A DNA stretch of 64,000 nucleotides from Ipomoea triloba (Eukaryota; Streptophyta; Magnoliopsida; Solanales; Convolvulaceae), in assembly GCF_003576645.1 (NCBI RefSeq), contig NC_044925.1, positions 378,308 through 442,307 on the forward strand, read 5' to 3'. How positions within the stretch are numbered: position 1 is the first letter of the stretch; each line of letters starts with the position of its first letter. Below are positions 13,066 to 25,053 of the stretch, in pieces. Below the pieces are notes generated by a model. It was given only the letters and a program-made list of their open reading frames with translations. It did no database searches and had not been told where the DNA came from. The translations under genes were made by a program, and so were the position numbers.

Positions 13066-13543
13066 ACATAACCAAGTTCTCCCAAAATGAAGGAATCCTC
13101 CCCAAAAGGTTGAATCTCTAATCTCAAGACTCGATAGAGTATGTGAGAGAAGGCAAAGTCAAATGCCGGTGTACAGATATTATCTACTGAATTAGTGAGT
13201 TAACTCCGTGTAGACAACATTATCAAATTGATTAGATTGCTAGTTTGGTAATCATAAGATTTCAAGTTCGATTTTTCGTAGGAGGAGCACCTTAAGAGAG
13301 TTGGTAACTATAGTAACTCGAGTTTGAAAGGAGTTATACATATAAAGTATACACAAAAGCCTGCTAAGATTATACAAGTCAAAAACAAAGTTGAATGCCA
13401 AGAATTTAGCAGTCCAGTAAAAAACCATTACCCAATATCAATTCTAGCAAAAACTAATGTAGTATAGTGTGTGCAGGTAATCAAATGTTGTGGCACAGGA
13501 AACAATAAACAAATTATTTAAAAGAATAATGATGTCCTTTTTT
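13066..13543. other. Intergenic, with a SINE fragment
   Basis: No gene. A decayed SINE in plus orientation lies at about 13205-13290; its head TAGTTTGGTAATCATAAGAT is followed by CAAGTTCGATTTTTCG, a B-box-like block. The remainder up to the AIG2-like stop codon would be that gene's 3' UTR and flank. Confidence 0.5.
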
Positions 13544-16500
13544 CTAATTCTTGCCTTCCTGGTTGTAGAAGGATTCATAAGTTGCCACCCTGGTCTTGGA
13601 ATCTGCTTGTTCCAGTTCTTCCATAAATCCCATTGTCATTTTCATGAAGTCTTTCATGTGCAATATCTTCCATTCCTGTAAAAACATGCAGATTTAGAGA
13701 GGCAAAAGAATGGTGGAGGAAGAAAATGATGTCACAGTGATCATGAAACTATGCACTATTATGAAAGAAAGACACTTTAAGGGCACACAACACTTCTGCT
13801 TTTAGTATCTTTTTAAAAACCCGATGATGAATCTTACTAAGGTTTTTCATGTTTCCGAGACATCTTTTAACAGATACAGATAAAAATTAACTTCTTTCTA
13901 CAAAAGCCTCCATAAGAAAACAAGTCAATGAAGCTGGCGGGTAAACAAGATGGCACATTACCTCTAAGTTCCACTCCCCATACAAGTTTGGATCATTCTT
14001 GTCAACCCAAACATATGTATCAGCCTGCAAGATCTTGGAACTATCCTGCAAAAACCGAGAGACCCATGAATCCATGATTAAGCAAGCAGATTTGGGACAA
14101 AATTATATGGGAAAACTGGCTCTTTTTTAGCAAAATTAGAATGCGCAAGTAGCTTCATATTATTTAATTAAAAAAAAAAAAAAAGAGTACAAAATGTTCA
14201 AGTCTGCATCTTTCTAATCATAGAGCACGGTTATCTCTCAGGATTCAGGACACACTATTGAACTCTTTTCCCAACTAGTTCTTGCAGTATTGTGCACAGC
14301 ACAGTGAAGAGTGAAGGGATTTGCTTGGTCTTATTGTTATTCTAAGTTTCTAACATTAAATATGGGGTCTCTGTCGTAAAATTAAGGAAGTTCAGATATT
14401 TCTGCAGTTTTGTAGTGCACGTGGCTTGAGAAGAACATTCAAATTTTCCGAGGGCAACACTTGTTCTTAGAGTGCCTATGAGATATAGTGATTTTGCTCT
14501 CCTTTTGATGGTGCAAAGAGGACTAGTAAATCTTCAGTAAGATTTAAACACGTCCTCAATTAATAAAAATGAAGGCAGCTCGTCCTCCCTTGTTTTACCT
14601 TTAAATTAATAAAATCTTGTCTAAAACAAGGCCAACACACATAATATCATAATATGCTCCCACAATCTCAACTTTACTATCCTTCTTCACTTTCCAAGGG
14701 TCAAGTCAGCCCAACTTTGACTTGGTTTTTAATACATAGTTGCTATAAAATGTTTAGGTTTTACGGAGTAATTATTTAGTCAGATATTAATTTTCATGTG
14801 CTTTAATTATTATTTTGAAATATTGAATTTAGTATCAATTTTAAGTCAAAATTTTATTAATTGGATAATTATATGATACTCACCGTCAGAGCAACATCGA
14901 CTGTCCTCCTTTCATATTCAACATCCTCAAAGTTATCCAGGATATCCATTTCAGGAAGAGTGATTCCCTGGAGAACCTGCAGGAAGTTCATTTTAAAAAA
15001 TCAGATAGAATACAAGTATTGGGGTCAAGTCCAGAAATATATTTAGTGCATTGAACAACAAGAACATAATATGTTCTCATGTTTAATGATTGTACATTAG
15101 ATGCGACATTCACAGATCTCTATAATGGAATGACTATACTTGTTTCATTTAGTTTCTGCCCTTCATTCTAAGTTACAGCCCCTTCAGCAGTTGGCTATTT
15201 CTCAAAGGCCCACTTGCCCACCTACTTCATACCTTTCCATTTACCTTCTTGTTTTATCAAATACAAAATGTAAATAAGATCCTGGGATTTCTATTCGTAT
15301 ACATCAAATGTGAATTAGAGCATTTCTCTATCCATTTTTGTTCCTTTGTTTTCCTCATTTTATGCTTTTTTGTGGGAGCCAATACAAGCTCTGAAGCCTA
15401 CAGTCTCCTTTAAAGGACAATGGTTAGGAATAACCAAAAACTCATTCATCAACACATATAAAGACAAACCATACCATTAAATGAAAATCACACTGCCAAA
15501 TAGAATTTTTCATCAGTATTATCTGTTTCAATCAATAATATTTTGGAGCCTCCAACTTGTATGACATTTATTAATGATATATTTACGGTATGTATATATA
15601 GAGTATCATCTGTTCTTAAATCTATTGTTCCACTAGTCATTCTAACCAAATATAAAAAAGAGCAGAAAAAATAATGCTGTCATGATCATAACCAATACTG
15701 CAATACTTAGAAGTCAAAAATCGCAAACAACCAGTACATGTAAACCATCAATAGACCTTTATAAGGAGAAATTGAACAACTGAACAAGCACTTAATGAAC
15801 CCTTTGTTGATTGTAATTAACAAAAAGGTAAATAGGAAAGCTTCAATTACACTCAGTTGCCATATGAATCACCCAAAAAAATTACTCCGTAGTAGGTAAT
15901 TAAGCCAAACAAATAATTCGAAGGTGATGAAATTTTTAAAGGAAACATATTTTCTTCAATAAAGACAAATGGGATGCACCTACATATTTCTTAAATGCAA
16001 ATTGCAATTATTCATCATTTGGCATGTTGGTATTATTTTGGTATGCACAAAAATACTCAAAGGCAAAGATTGATGAACAAACCCTTCCATCAACTTTCTT
16101 ATTTTCCACTGGTACAATTGCAGGATAAACGCGTCCCTTGATGCTAAATCTATGACTGCATAAATGATAAAACATGGCAAATAAAGTGCATATTAGATAT
16201 CTGCACTTCTACAGGACCTGATTGAAATTTTATACTTCAAATAGGTTATTACAGAACTAAGAATGAAGACTTTGAGGATGTTCCAATTCATTTTGTCAAA
16301 CTATGCATCATTCATGTAATCATGTACCAGCTAAAACATGTAAGAATGCTTGTATTTCACTATTTTGGTTCATTTCACGATTAAGACAATTTTAGAAGGT
16401 TAAATCTTAGTCAAACCAAAATGAAGCAAAATGATCAATACTAAATAGGTCGAATCAATTCAAGGAATCTAAACCGAACTTTGCTCCACAACAGACAGCG

Positions 16501-16708
16501 AAAACAGATATGATGGTTCAAAATTGAAGGAGGAGACTAATCCTCGTAAAGATTCTGAGAGAGAGAGAGAGAGAGAGAGAGAGACTAACAAATTATGGAG
16601 GGTAGCTGGGGAGGAAGGAGGAACGCGATTGAGGAGGACACGAACGACGTCGTCTGCCATAAGGCTTCCATACACGAAAACGTTGGAGATTGCCTGTGAA
16701 TTCGCCAT
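13544..16708 (-). CDS. AIG2-like protein (gamma-glutamylcyclotransferase fold), 5 exons
   Basis: Exons in coding order: 16708-16590, 16155-16083, 14976-14884, 14045-13962, 13675-13544; phases agree and give 166 aa, the usual AIG2-like length. Residues 9-16 are NVFVYGSL, the YGSL substrate-loop signature of the GGCT/AIG2 superfamily. The segment DILDNFEDVEYERR carries acidic residues at the usual catalytic position (Glu81 or Glu84 in my numbering). Conserved ADTYVWVD and LYGEWNLEEW follow. Plant relatives include AIG2, induced on recognition of avrRpt2; their biochemical activity is not well settled, so a cyclotransferase reaction is inference. Start: MANSQ at 16708 is preferred; an in-frame Met at 16729 would add seven residues. 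A long GA repeat abuts the first splice donor. Confidence 0.93.
16557..16583. repeat. (GA)n microsatellite at the AIG2-like intron 1 donor
   Basis: An uninterrupted GA run (CT on the gene's strand) begins only a few bases inside intron 1, next to the donor GTTAGTCTC. A shorter GA/CT block lies at 16737-16775 in the presumed 5' leader. Confidence 0.9.
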
Positions 16709-18460
16709 TGCTGCCAGCACAGTCCACAACTGATACTCTCTCTCTTCCCAAAATAGTTATCAGAGAGAGAGAGAAACTCAACGGATTCCACGTTGCCTAC
16801 TTGCCTGAGCATTATATATATAAACAATTTTTATTTTATTTTTTTGAAAAAACTTCAAATACGCAATCAATGTATGGTTCGTACAATTAGACAATCAAAA
16901 AATGTATAATTAAGTAACTTAACATTAAAAATGTGTGTAATTAGTATTATTTGTAGGTTAGTAACAAGTTGTTGGTAAACTTTTGATTTAGTATGCCACA
17001 TGAAAAAAAAAATTATTTTCAATTATTTAACAAATATAATATAATATTAATTTTATAAGTAATAATAAAAACGGAGCCTCCTTCGTCAACGTTGACAAGG
17101 AGGCGGCTAGCTCCTCCGTCGACATTGACAAGAGGTGGCGGACTACTCCACCTTTGACATTGACGAGGGAGGTGTCCTCCTATGTAGATGGATGAGGTCT
17201 CATCCGTTTACGAAAGATGAAGTTTTAAAAAATGAAATGATCCATGACGAAGAAGAGGGTAGTTATAGTTGTCTCTCCCTCCGCTCATAACAGACAAAGG
17301 AAGGGGCAACTATGGTTGTCTCCACCTTCATATGAATTCTTCTCTTTTCTGTTTTTTTTTTTAATTAATAGTAATTAAAATAAATTTTTATATATAATTT
17401 GACATGTCATTGTCACATAACAATCGACGTAAACATAAACATTTTAAAATTAACTATATTAAATGTCAAGTCATCAATTTAACTTGTTTTACTTGGAGTA
17501 ACAGGTAAAAAATGTTAATTACACATTTTTTTTGTATTTTTAGTTGAGATAGAGCAAATAATTTAATTTAGTATTAGAGCTTATCCATGTAAGCCATCAT
17601 GAGTTCAAACCATTTATTTTGCATGTTTTGGTCAAGATGTGTATGTGCTAACTTTTTTATTAGTTTGAATTAGAGACAGACAATACAGCTTAATGAATCT
17701 GTTTCAGGTTTCAGCCTCGTCCTAAGGTCCGACAAGATTGTAGATAGATAAATCACAGCGACTCAGAGACTTCTAGGTGAGAGGACCGATGTTTAGTGCC
17801 CACAAGAAGCTCGACGCATTGAGTGAAATCCCTACACTAGTAGTGCTAGGGGCTCAATCCTGAATCCTCACCCTCGATCTACCACCCGAGTAAGCGAGTA
17901 CCAACTGAGTTGTTCGTGCGGGCTTAATGAATCTGCTTCTTGCATTTTATGGAATGATTTTGCAGAGTGCACATTGCAAGCTCAGAGAAATTTACATTGG
18001 AGATGACTCCTTTCTTTATGAATCTTGTGTGTTCATTGAAATGTTCAATATATTACAATACCTTTCTTTCACTGCACAACACTAAGAAAAATTGGAAGGG
18101 GTGTTGCTACTTCCTCTCACCTGCAAATCTTTGCACTCTATCCCTACTTCTGATGCTCCAATCTGTGAAACTATGGTGGCAAGAAAGCGGAGAAAAAAGT
18201 CGGATTATGCATAAATCCTTGAACTGACCATTCGTTGGAGATTACGCTCCCTTCATCTTCATCTGCTCGCCTTGTTCCCATTTAGTGTAATCCAAGCTCC
18301 CTTCATCCAAGTGCCCGCACTTCTGCAAAACGACGAGAAGTAATTATATACTTCCCGAGATAAGGAAGGCCTATTCCTTCTCTAGGGCGACTTACAAAAT
18401 TCAGTCCTCTCCAAATGGTATTGATGCAGTCGTGCTGACACTTTCGAGCAGCACATTACA
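16709..18460. other. Intergenic: inverted-end element and SINE-like remnants
   Basis: No gene is supported. 16895-17540 is bounded by weak inverted ends and has a GC-richer centre (separate entry). About 17560-17640 has a tRNA-like B box (CATGAGTTCAAACC). About 17700-17930 is an unclassified GC-richer repeat-like block. The rest up to 18460 is the presumed CFM3 3' flank. Confidence 0.5.
16895..17540. mobile_element. Putative non-autonomous DNA element with inverted ends
   Basis: The left end has AAAAATGTGTGTAATTAG ... GTAACAAGTT, and the reverse complement of the right end has AAAAAATGTGTAATTAA ... AAACAAGTT, so the ends are inverted but diverged. The centre (17073-17200) is much richer in GC and holds three variants of a short block built on CGTCAACGTTGACAAGGAGG. 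No ORF of note and no clear TSD were seen. Confidence 0.45.
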
Positions 18461-21400
18461 TCATCGGTCTACAGGTTCTGGTTCTGATTCATCTCGGATA
18501 TCATATGGAAAACCGGTGTCTAAATGGATATTCCCATCCAAACCATCACTATCTACGAGTTCTGGTTCCGATTCATCTAGGGCATCATATGGAAAGTCGG
18601 TTTCTAAATGCATATTCCCGCCCAAACTCTCACTTCCATTGACAGGGCCATCACTACCATAACCTTCGAGATCTGCTTCTTCCCCTTCTTCCTTTTAATT
18701 TTGGAGGAAAAAGAAAAAAACAAACAAACCCGGGAAGAGAGCGTGAACAAATGTGCCTATGCAATAGAAAAAAACAACTCTTTCACTTGATTATAATAAT
18801 CTACAAGAAATGCTAACCTCGCTCTCCTCGTCTTCAGTAAGATAAGCTGAATCTAGTTTGTCATATAGTTCTGTGTCTCCATGGTCTTTTACACTATCCA
18901 TTTGTTCCTTGAGAAAATAAACGAAAAATTTGAGCCAATTCCACAAAGGATACAAAGAAAAATACGTAAACGAGAGATGAGACGTACAATTTCAGCCTTC
19001 AGCTGATTTACTCGTTTCTGAACAGTTGCCATATGATTCAAGAGAGCCTATTTCACCAAATTATTAGGGAAAAAAAAAAAACCATAACTTAGCTGTCAAG
19101 AATACCAATTCATGAAAAAATACATAAGGCCTTTTGAAAAGGTTGTAGAATAGTGTACCTCACGCCGTTGGAGCTCAATTGAACGTGCCAAAGCTTTCCT
19201 CTTTGTTAAAAGATTTTTTGGTCGAAGTGTAGATGGGCGTTGATATTCCTTACCACGAAATACAATTACTGCGTACCCTTTGGATACTTTGTCCACCGAA
19301 ACCAAGACACCACCACTCTCGACTTCGAGGGCTAAGGCAATACTTTTTACCTGATCAAAAGTTTTAGCTTTCACAATCACCTTCACCAATTCACGGTATT
19401 TCCAATGCAAGTGCATGTTCTCCACGGTACCATCAAAAACTCCGCGCCTACCTGAAATAAGTGTTGTTTCACATCAGCAATCTGACTTTAAATTATGAAG
19501 GGTTTGGCATGGATTAAACCTTACCCAGAAGTAAGAAAGCTTTCATCCTTAATCCCAGTTTCCGAAACATAAATCTCTCCTCATCTGTTATGCTATTGGG
19601 ATCTGCTGGCTGATTTAATGGCTTCAAAGTCTCCTCCACCTTTGACAAAGCCCGTTCGGCTTTCATTAATTTTCTTTCAGCCTGTCAAACAATTTCTCCT
19701 TAGAAACTCAAACCAAATCCTAGTTCACCTCATACTTTATGCCACTCAAGTTCACATTGCAACTTAGAAGAACGAAAACTTTTCTTTCGATGCATAAAAC
19801 CATTAAAGGAAACAGGCAGTTGAGCATGGTAAACATAGGCATTTCAAACTTACAAAGGCAAGATTTTTCTCGAGCTTTCTGACAAGGTCAGCATGCCTTA
19901 GTATTTCCGCTTCCCTCATCACCTTCTCCTTGTCCTTATCATCCAGCGTTTTTCCCCATCTGGCATCTGCATCTAAAGTTTCTCCTAGTGTGCCCGCAAT
20001 TCCAGAAGAATGTGTTACATGAACACTTGGCGTAACAAACACTGAAGCACGTAGCCGTGCTTGCTCTTCGTCATCTTGTAGGGTCTTTGCTAACCTCTCT
20101 TTTTCCAACAATGCTTCAGCAACCTCACGTAACAAAAAGTCCTTTCCTCTATAAAATACCAGAAAATCCTTGTTTCTAGAGAGCAGTATGCCCCTGGTTA
20201 ATTTCTGCATTAAAAATCACAGTTGAAGAAAGACATTTATACAAGAATGTGCTGGAATGCTGCTATAAAGTTTGGGGCCAAGGAGTCAGCTAATTCATAA
20301 ATTAGAAACATATGATCTTTTATGCGGGTGACGAGGGAAACCTGCAGGCACTACCCGAGTGTGTGCAGTAGGTAAACCCCGCCTTGTGACCTACCTGACA
20401 AAGAACCACAATGAGATAAACCAGCCTAGGTTGCTCATAGGCCATAGCTAACCGACTCAAACCAAGAAGGCCAATAGGCCGCTCCCACTAGGAGTCGAAC
20501 TTGGAACCTTGTGGTTACCAAGCCAACAACCCGATCAACTTAGTTGTGGTTGCCCCCAAACATATGATCTTTAGATTTCAAAACAGTGAGCATTAATTAC
20601 ATGAAACAAGTAGCTTCACGTTTAACTAGACCGTTGATTCCTGCCCAGCAAAAACTTTATACCTTAATATCTTCAGCCATTCTCTCGCTTGTAGTTAGTT
20701 GCACCCCACGTTTCAAAGCAATCTTTGCAATTGAACATTTCTCCCATAACTTAATCATTGCTGATGCCAAACCTTGATGCTGCCTGCTTCTGCCTAGAAA
20801 TTTGACTTAGCACCGGATAAACACCAACAAATGCACATGGATTTTTTTAAGGAAAGATTGCTCACCTATAGCAAAATGTGGCGGTAGAGTTCTAGCTAGC
20901 CTTCGTAAAGCCGTAGCTTCCTTAGTTCCTAGTGTAGATCTAACCCCATATGGAAGTAGCCTAAACGGAGGTTGATAACCAGGGATTATACCCGGGAGAA
21001 GATCCGCATCTACTGGTAAAGGACCTGATCCTGGCCAATCCAAATACCTAGGCCCAAGGCCATCTAACAGTTTGTCCACTTCATCTTCATATTTCACTTC
21101 CACTTCTTCCTCAATATCATCAGTCTCTTCTAATGTACTCAATTGGTTTGCTTGAGGTGCGTGTACATCATCTCTAAGGCCAATTTCTGAAGGTTCATTG
21201 CTTAATTTTTCATCCACTGGGGGAGAGAACTTATGAGGAATCTCGTTTCTGTTGAATATTCGTTTTTTTGGTTGTTCAGGAGCCTCATAACTAACACCTC
21301 GATAAAGTGCCACAGAAGTGCCGGACCTCCAAATCACCAACCCACCAGTTTTCCTCTGAACAGCACATGGGATAAATTAGTTAGACTGCATTAAGCAGAT

Positions 21401-22342
21401 GATTTACAAATTGCATAAAGATTCACAACAATTTGAAATAAGAGCTACAAGATAAGGTACCACACAAGAAGCGCAGCAGTTTACCTCTAGAATCTCATGC
21501 ATTCGCTTCATATTCAGCGCGGGAGCCCCCTCGATTTTCAATTTCACCACCTCAGACGACTTCCATTTCTTGTGAATATTTTCCACAGCCTCTTGGGTAA
21601 CACCAGCACCCGTAATTCTCATCTTGTTCTTAATCCGAAGAGCCAAATTTGTCAACCTTCTTAGCTCCCGCTCGGGAAGAGTTAGCTTAGCCAAATAAGT
21701 ATTACTCTTCTTCCTCACTGAATACCTCTCCTCCTCTTCTTTCCATGGCTTTTCCCATGGAAACCTAATCTCCCCATCAGTGGCAACCACACTATCATCC
21801 CCCATAGGATATTTCTCAGAAAACCCGCCCCTCGCATTTGGGAGCATCCCTTCTTCCACATGAAATATATCCTCAATGGATCCTTTCTCAATCACTCTCT
21901 CTGAGCTATTATCCCTGTCACCAACATCATCAATATACCCAAATTTCTTCAATTTTTCAACAATTTTCTCCATTGTGCTACCACTACCACCCCCTTCTCC
22001 ATCTGAACCTGAAAATTCCCCACTCCTTCTATAGTTCAAAACAATTTGAGGCCTTTTCAACTTAGTTTTCTTATAGGCTTCATTCCAATTGTCTAACCAA
22101 GAACTACCAGACAAGCTCATGCCACAAGAATTTGACTGTTCAAATCCCCATATGTTCTTAGCCTTGTTTTTCACAACAAAATTTGAAGCCCTCTGCTGGG
22201 TTTTCCCTACACTACTCTCTGGATTGACAGTTCTATTTTTTGCACATAAAGATTGAGTCTTGAAAGGGCCTGAAGAAGTGTACCTGAGAAACTGCAGCCT
22301 TGTTGTTCTTGGGTAGAACTGATGAGTGGACAATATAGCCAT
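18461..22342 (-). CDS. CFM3: CFM3-type CRM-domain protein, chloroplast group II intron splicing
   Basis: Nine exons in coding order: 22342-21485, 21355-20866, 20793-20663, 20204-19854, 19681-19525, 19451-19159, 19047-18988, 18907-18818, 18691-18461 (TGA). All are GT-AG; they total 886 aa, against about 880 for Arabidopsis CFM3A. The N terminus ([20 protein letters not shown]) is basic, like a transit peptide. Three CRM (YhbY-like) RNA-binding domains lie at about 220-310, 428-520 and 641-735. CRM2 has the GxxG-like loop in HFAIGRSRQ and CRM3 in [11 protein letters not shown]; each ends in a beta strand such as [15 protein letters not shown] or [16 protein letters not shown]3 proteins act with CAF1 or CAF2 on plastid group II introns. 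The acidic tail carries an internal duplication. A SINE sits in the intron at 20205-20662. Confidence 0.95.
20321..20557 (-). mobile_element. Full-length tRNA-derived SINE in a CFM3 intron, 15-bp TSD
   Basis: Read on the minus strand, it starts GGGGGCAACCACAACTAAGT, has a tRNA-like B box (CAAGTTCGACTCCTAGTGGG), and continues with GCCTATTGGCCTTCTTGG and GGCGGGGTTTACCTACTGCA. Perfect 15-bp duplications AAACATATGATCTTT lie at 20306-20320 and 20558-20572. It is the best-preserved member of a SINE family seen as fragments elsewhere in the window, and it has the same transcriptional orientation as CFM3. Confidence 0.9.
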
Positions 22343-25053
22343 GCTTAAACTCTACATATAATCAAACAAGAAAAATATTCATAGATTCATTATATATTTG
22401 CGCCCATATGTAAAACAGAGAGATAGAATCGAACAAAAGACAGGGTTTTGGGTGGGCTTTTTCTTTCAAATTATCTTCCATGGTGAAATGTGTTTGAATA
22501 CTATACCAGATTAAGCCACGTCATCCTCTGTTAATCCAACGGACCTTAGCTGTTTCCTAATAGGCATTTTATAAAAATATAAGATAGAAAAAACAAAAAA
22601 ACGTGTAACGGTGTAAGTATTAAAAAATAATTGAAAAATAGTCAAATAAGTCTCTAAACAATACTTGAAAAATTAATTAGGCCTTTAAATATTTAAAAGT
22701 GTAATTAGACACTTCAACATGTTAAATTGAGAAAAAACTCAAAAATCGGTAAATAACCCGCAATAACACGTCATTTATTGTTCAGGGAGAATCCGGATAC
22801 CGACGACAGCAATCGTCGTCGGACTCCGGTGGAAGGTGGCCATTTGATTACATTTTTTGGGTTTTTTTTACCTCAATTTAACATGTTAAATGGCATAATT
22901 GTACTTTTTAACACATTTCAAACATGAAATTGGGCTTCTTTACCCCAGTTTCAAACATACAAATTTATAATTCTCACATTTATCACTTACAAATACAATG
23001 AATTGGTTGCTAAATAAATAAATAAATTATAATTCTTCATTTTGCATTGCCTTCCACCACCCAATAAGAAATTATAATTTAAATTTGTAGAGCAAAATTA
23101 ATGTGTTAATCATCGTCACTTAGGTGCAAGATGTATTCAGATCTAAACTTTTCTAAGGCCGCCACTACGGGAACCATGGGTCTTAGTGTTGCATTCATGA
23201 AAACGTAAGGATTTAACTTCTTTTTTTTTTGGTTAAGGATTTAAGTGATTAATTAATGAATTGTTTGTATTTTGCTGCGACGTGGAGGGATATATGACGG
23301 GGAAAACTGATAATGGATGCAAATTCAGGGACAACTGCACATGCAACCTTGCAATTGCAAATGATGCAAAATCTAGTAACAAGAAAACATAAACGAGTGT
23401 AGGTTTAATTTGCATTGAAAAATAATCTTAAAATTATTTCTAAGACTTTGACGTGTATGTAGTTCGTGCGGTGAAAATTAAGAATATGTTGTTGGATATT
23501 TGTGTAGTAATGGAGATTAATGGTTCAGATGTCTACCATGCAAGCTTAAATAATGTTTGGAGTTGTGGAGTAGTAAATATTATTGAGTTTGGTAGAGATG
23601 ATTTTGGGTTATTTGAGAGGTCTAGAGAGGTGTTCGAGAGGTCCACGAGAGGTCGTGCGAGAGGTCGATTCGCGGAATCTGTCTCGCAGGAGTTATGTTT
23701 CGAGCTAATGACCTATAAAGCTAATGCTGGTGGTTGTCTGATCTCTCGAAGGTCATCTCTCTCGAGTGATATTTGGCGAAGCGAGATCCTTGCATGGAAA
23801 TTGGTTTATGTCAAGGAATAGAGGCTTCGCCTGAGGAGTTTCAGCACATGCACGTTATATTCATATATGTGTTATGTATCTTGTTTGCATGGTGCTTGCA
23901 TGCTAAGATATTAGTATATGAAGATAATATGCATGTGTACTCTTCTGCAGTTTTATCTCTCGAGAAGGGATGCATCTCTCGAATGATGCTTAGTTGTCTT
24001 TGATGTCTCGCATGAAAAGTGTTGCATGTGGTTGCATATTGTCAATATCTTATTTGCATATTCTAAGTGCAAATAAAGATAATAAAATATGTGTGTAATC
24101 ATTTAAATTACTCTACATGCAAAGCAAAGCTGTTGAATTTACGTAAGGAGCCTTCGAACAAAGGCAGTATGGTTGTTATGCATGTGGTTGTACTTTTATT
24201 ATTTCCTATGGGCATGGACTCATGCATATGAAATAATGAAATGTTAATATAGTTGTTTAAACTTTGTTTTAACATGCATGCGAACATCCTGTTACGTAAA
24301 TAAATCCCAAATCAGTTATCTAAAGGAGATACATCTAATGAACAGGCAACTTAACTTGTTGTTTAACCTTGATATTTCACAGTCCTACAATTCTCCAGGA
24401 AATTCTTAATTGAAGCAACTTAAGAGTTTCATTATCTTTATCTTCTTGTATCCCATAAGATTAAATCTGGAACCCTGTTGCTTTTCGGATGATTCGGTTT
24501 TGTTCCCTTGTTCTTCTGTATTATTTTATATCTCTTTTGTATTACAGATATCAGCAACAATTTTTCGAACATATGTTAGATTGTATGGAGTAGTTAAAAA
24601 AACTCGCTACATGTGTTTCTCTGAATGAATAACTAATAAATAATTTGATGGGATAAATTTTCCGGGTCAATGACTAAAATGTGAAGAAAAATATAAGACT
24701 TTGACAAAAAAAAATGAAAATTTTAAAACTTAGACAACAATAAGAAAAGAGGTTTTGAGAAATGTATTTCAAGCCTCTTATTTGGGAAGGCTACCCCTTG
24801 ACCACAAAGTCTTTGCATCTCCCAAAATTCTTTTTAAATTTTTTATTTTAAAATTTTCACATTTTTATAAGTACTCTCTTTTCATTCACATTTTACTCAT
24901 CGAGCCAAATCTTCCTTTGTAGTTCCCTCCATGCAATGGCTGGCTATGAAGGCGCCACGAGAGAGACAGAATGCTACGCTCTACGGACGCACGCGTCGGC
25001 ATCCCAACCGCTCAATGCGCTTTCAATGAAAACTGCCAACCAACAAGCTTTCA
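22343..25053. other. Divergent intergenic region between CFM3 and CRY-DASH
   Basis: About 2.7 kb holding both promoters. An inverted-repeat element lies at 22636-22966 upstream of CFM3. At about 23600-23660 there are repeated GAGAGGTC-type blocks within a stretch of higher GC (23580-23780) and no credible protein. AT-rich sequence follows up to the CRY-DASH start, with a possible TATA at about 24865. No other gene is supported. Confidence 0.5.
22636..22966. mobile_element. Palindromic MITE-like element upstream of CFM3
   Basis: The left arm contains TTCAACATGTTAAATTGAG and the right arm CTCAATTTAACATGTTAAAT; wider arms also pair, flanking a GC-richer loop with CGACGACAGCAATCGTCGTC. The arms are diverged and no TSD was found. 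It lies about 300 bp upstream of the CFM3 start codon, so it may be part of that promoter. Confidence 0.6.

Noticed and set aside
16469..16729. Upstream in-frame Met of the AIG2-like gene (MWTVLAAMANSQ)
   Set aside because: The family usually starts just before the VFVYGSL strand; the nearer Met at 16708 suffices, although the longer form cannot be excluded.
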